A DNA stretch of 40,546 nt from the NCBI GenBank assembly GCA_903898715.1, contig CAIUGL010000076.1:1-40546 (forward strand). The letters are read 5' to 3'. This DNA is from an uncultured Cytophagaceae bacterium (GTDB taxonomy: Bacteria > Bacteroidota > Bacteroidia > Cytophagales > Spirosomataceae). Position numbers and translations under genes: made by a program. The notes under the pieces were generated by a model. That model did no database searches. It was given only the letters and a program-made list of their open reading frames with translations, and was not told the DNA's origin. Of this stretch, positions 39,078-40,546 are shown piece by piece. Within the stretch, counting starts at the first letter, position 1, and each line of letters starts with the position of its first letter.

Positions 39078-39120
39078 CCCTCCGGACTCTTTTCCCTCCG
39101 GACTCTTTTCCCTCCGGACT
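39078..39120. repeat. Short tandem repeat, 16-bp period
   Basis: CCCTCCGGACTCTTTT occurs at 39078-39093 and 39094-39109 with a partial third copy to 39120. A diverged copy (CTTCGGACTCTTT) precedes it. It is part of the right half of island 3 and the likely result of local slippage. Confidence 0.85.
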
Positions 39121-39129
39121 GTCCACTGA

Positions 39130-40089
39130 CTACTGTCGACTGATAACTGCTTTTATCACCCCCATCTCCGGCAAGTGAATCTTCGGAAATACCTCAGCAA
39201 CTGCCGACCAAGCCACGTGGTGGCTGATGAAATCATGCGCGCTTATCTGCTGAGTTCGAAGTAAATCCATCACATAAAGGAAGTCTTCAGTAGTAGCGTT
39301 GCGACTACTCATGAGCGTCGCTTCGCGTTTATGGAATTCGGGGTGGATGAAGGAAATGGCCTCTTTTTGAAGCCCAATGAGGATATATTGACCGCCGTGG
39401 GCGATTTTGGCAAAACCAGATTCGATGGCTGCGCGGTTTCCGGTGGCGTCGATGACCGTTTGATAACTCGTTTGAGAAGCCGCTTGGACGCCTAATTTTT
39501 CCGTACAAAATGCCAAACGCGTCGCATTCGGTTCAGCCACTTCGACCTGTGCTCCTTGAATTTTTGCCAGTAATATGGTAAACAATCCGATGGGCCCGGC
39601 ACCCATGACAAGCACCTTTTCGCCCGCCTGAATTTTTCCGCGACGTAATCCATGTGCGGCGATGGATAAGGGTTCTACCAGTGCTAGTTCGTCTGCCGAA
39701 AGCCCGTTCCCGGCTAAGATAAATCGGTCCTCCACGGTGATAAATTCGCGCATGCCGCCATCGGTGTGCACACCAAAAACCTGGATATTTTCACAACAAT
39801 TCGGTTTGGCTTGTTGGCACGCGGAGCAAGTTCCACAATTAAAATAAGGGATAATCGTCACCAATTCTCCAGTTGAAAATTGCTCTGATTCCATGACCTC
39901 GGCCGCTAATTCATGCCCTAAAATTCGAGGATATTGAAAGAAGGGTTGGTTCCCAGCAAACGCGTGTATGTCAGTGCCACAAATACCTATCGCACGAACG
40001 CGCAACAGCGAATATCCCGCTGGACGATGAGGTATTTCTGTTTCTTGTAATTCAAAAGTTCCCGGCTGGGCGCACGTCCAAGTTTGCAT
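39130..40089 (-). CDS. Zinc-dependent medium-chain alcohol/sugar dehydrogenase
   Basis: A 319-residue MDR-family NAD(P)-dependent dehydrogenase related to sorbitol, galactitol and L-galactonate dehydrogenases and RspB. Catalytic zinc ligands are Cys37 (GICGTD), His59-Glu60 (LGHE) and Glu139 (VEPLS). Structural zinc cysteines 85, 88, 91 and 98 or 99 lie in CGTCSACQQAKPNCC. The Rossmann motif GAGPIG is at 163-168. The divergent fucosidase gene 71 bp away suggests the substrate may be a sugar acid or alcohol from fucose-type glycans, but this is inference from position. The last codons and the stop (39130-39132) fall inside the right arm of island 3, so the native C-terminus may have been altered. 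Confidence 0.88.
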   Translation of the reverse strand: MQTWTCAQPGTFELQETEIPHRPAGYSLLRVRAIGICGTDIHAFAGNQPFFQYPRILGHELAAEVMESEQFSTGELVTIIPYFNCGTCSACQQAKPNCCENIQVFGVHTDGGMREFITVEDRFILAGNGLSADELALVEPLSIAAHGLRRGKIQAGEKVLVMGAGPIGLFTILLAKIQGAQVEVAEPNATRLAFCTEKLGVQAASQTSYQTVIDATGNRAAIESGFAKIAHGGQYILIGLQKEAISFIHPEFHKREATLMSSRNATTEDFLYVMDLLRTQQISAHDFISHHVAWSAVAEVFPKIHLPEMGVIKAVISRQ

Positions 40090-40113
40090 TCGGATTAAAT
40101 CGGTTTAGGTTTC
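40083..40113 (+). promoter_or_regulatory. Candidate promoter of the fucosidase gene
   Basis: TTTG at 40083-40086 and TAGGTTTC at 40106-40113 are separated by 19 bp, the spacing of Bacteroidota -33/-7 promoters. The -7 has one mismatch to TAnnTTTG. It ends 47 bp before ATG 40161. The -33 box overlaps the first codons of the divergent dehydrogenase gene. Confidence 0.4.
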
Positions 40114-40160
40114 TGAAATTAGCAATTTTAATTAAATTAGTCTCCATAATTCTAAACCGC

Positions 40161-40546
40161 ATGAAAATCAAGTACTTATTTCTAGGCTTATGCCTGATCT
40201 CTAGTGGCCTTTTCGGCCAAAAAACCTATCAAAATAATTGGGAGTCTATTGACAGTCGGCCTGTGCCAACCTGGTTCGAAGACGCCAAATTTGGTATATT
40301 TATTCACTGGGGTTTGTATTCGGTTCCGGCGTATAGCCCAACCGGCCGTGATAAGGTAGGTGTGTATGATCGCTATGCGGAATGGTACTGGCGTCGCTGG
40401 CAGGAGCCAAATAAAACGCAATCGTTTTTTGCGAATTTTCACAACAAGGCGTTCGGCCCGAATGTCAAATACCCGGATTTTGTCAATTACTTCAAGGCCG
40501 AAATGTTTCAGCCCGATGAGTGGGCGCAGCTATTCGAAAATGCCGG
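40161..40546 (+). CDS. GH29 alpha-L-fucosidase, N-terminal part
   Basis: The first 128 codons of a secreted glycoside hydrolase, cut by the window end. A signal peptide is clear (MKIKYLFLGLCLISSGLFGQ). Then follow VPTWFEDAKFGIFIHWGLYS and VPAYSP, the N-terminal signature of family 29 alpha-L-fucosidases. After it come EWYWRRW and YPDFVNYFKAEMF-type residues, also typical. The enzyme would release terminal L-fucose from glycans in the periplasm or outside. The catalytic Asp lies beyond the window. It is divergent from the zinc dehydrogenase gene. Confidence 0.9.
   Translation, partial: MKIKYLFLGLCLISSGLFGQKTYQNNWESIDSRPVPTWFEDAKFGIFIHWGLYSVPAYSPTGRDKVGVYDRYAEWYWRRWQEPNKTQSFFANFHNKAFGPNVKYPDFVNYFKAEMFQPDEWAQLFENA

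Larger units (their letters stand above)
38807..39146. repeat. Intergenic repeat island 3 (no cargo)
   Basis: About 340 bp between the SprF-like gene and the dehydrogenase gene, with no coding content apart from the last codons of the latter. Outer arms GACAGTAGTCAGTGG (38810-38824) and its reverse complement (39123-39137) are perfect 15-mers. Inside, left to right: GTCAGTGG, AGTCCGGAGGGAAAT units, the 45-bp hairpin element, AGTCCGGAGG again, TAGACCCTAGACGCTAG, CTTCGGACT, TTACCTCT repeats, CCCTTCGGACTC, CGTCTAACGTCC, and TCCCTCCGGACT units. The order mirrors island 1 with the toxin-antitoxin genes absent. Confidence 0.75.

Noticed and set aside
39078-39120. Regular short repeats considered as a CRISPR array; also the 102-bp units at 36056-37279.
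   Set aside because: The first is a head-to-tail tandem without spacers; the second is protein-coding throughout with synonymous variation. No cas genes are present.

Overview
The window reads as chromosomal DNA of a gliding or surface-attached member of the Bacteroidota, most likely the Cytophagales; that order-level guess is weak. The evidence is a type IX secretion (T9SS) type-B C-terminal domain on a giant surface protein followed by a PorP/SprF-family gene, AraC regulators with membrane-embedded N-termini, a GH3-family adenylating enzyme, and Bacteroidota-type -7 elements (TAnnTTTG) in front of several genes. Ribosome binding sites of the Shine-Dalgarno type are generally not visible.

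Layout. Positions 1-1.1 kb carry the minus-strand cluster yraN-ybeY-mnmG (mnmG cut by the window edge). lipB and a PolB-like 3'-5' exonuclease gene follow on the plus strand (1.1-2.6 kb). Three parS-like sites, one a perfect palindrome inside the lipB 3' end, lie between 0.2 and 1.84 kb and suggest the origin-proximal centromere region. A minus-strand operon (ClC channel, M14 carboxypeptidase, NeuD-like left-handed beta-helix protein; 2.6-5.6 kb) is divergent from a plus-strand operon (RhlE helicase, TPR protein, GH3 enzyme; 5.7-9.3 kb). The two share a 33-bp region with mirror-image -7 elements. mscL converges on GH3.

From 9.7 to 10.7 kb there is an island of short intergenic repeats arranged as a large dyad, bounded by 24-bp perfect inverted repeats and carrying a YoeB-type toxin-antitoxin pair. 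Two more islands of the same family, without cargo, lie at 37.7-37.8 and 38.8-39.15 kb, flanking the PorP/SprF gene. A 45-bp hairpin element is identical in islands 1 and 3.

From 10.76 kb come a small unknown gene with a strong terminator, two tandem membrane-AraC regulator genes (11.1-13.6 kb) and then a single 24-kb open reading frame (13.69-37.69 kb, 7,999 codons). It encodes, in order: signal peptide, FG-GAP/VCBS propeller, CARDB-like domain, 11 mosaic modules bracketed by thrombospondin type 3 (TSP3) Ca-binding repeats, an Ig-like domain, 16 cadherin-like/VCBS repeats of about 108 residues, about 2,200 residues of TSP3 repeats interrupted by one more cadherin-like domain, and the T9SS type-B C-terminal domain. 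The likely picture is that the AraC proteins control the adhesin, T9SS exports it with help from the SprF-like partner, and the chain folds in external calcium. A 12-bp motif (GTC[A/C]AACTTTTG) occurs twice before the second AraC gene and once before the giant gene, a concrete candidate for that control.

The window ends with a zinc alcohol dehydrogenase gene whose stop codon lies inside a repeat-island arm, and the divergent 5' end of a GH29 alpha-L-fucosidase gene.

All calls come from reading the sequence and recognising motifs; no database search was run.
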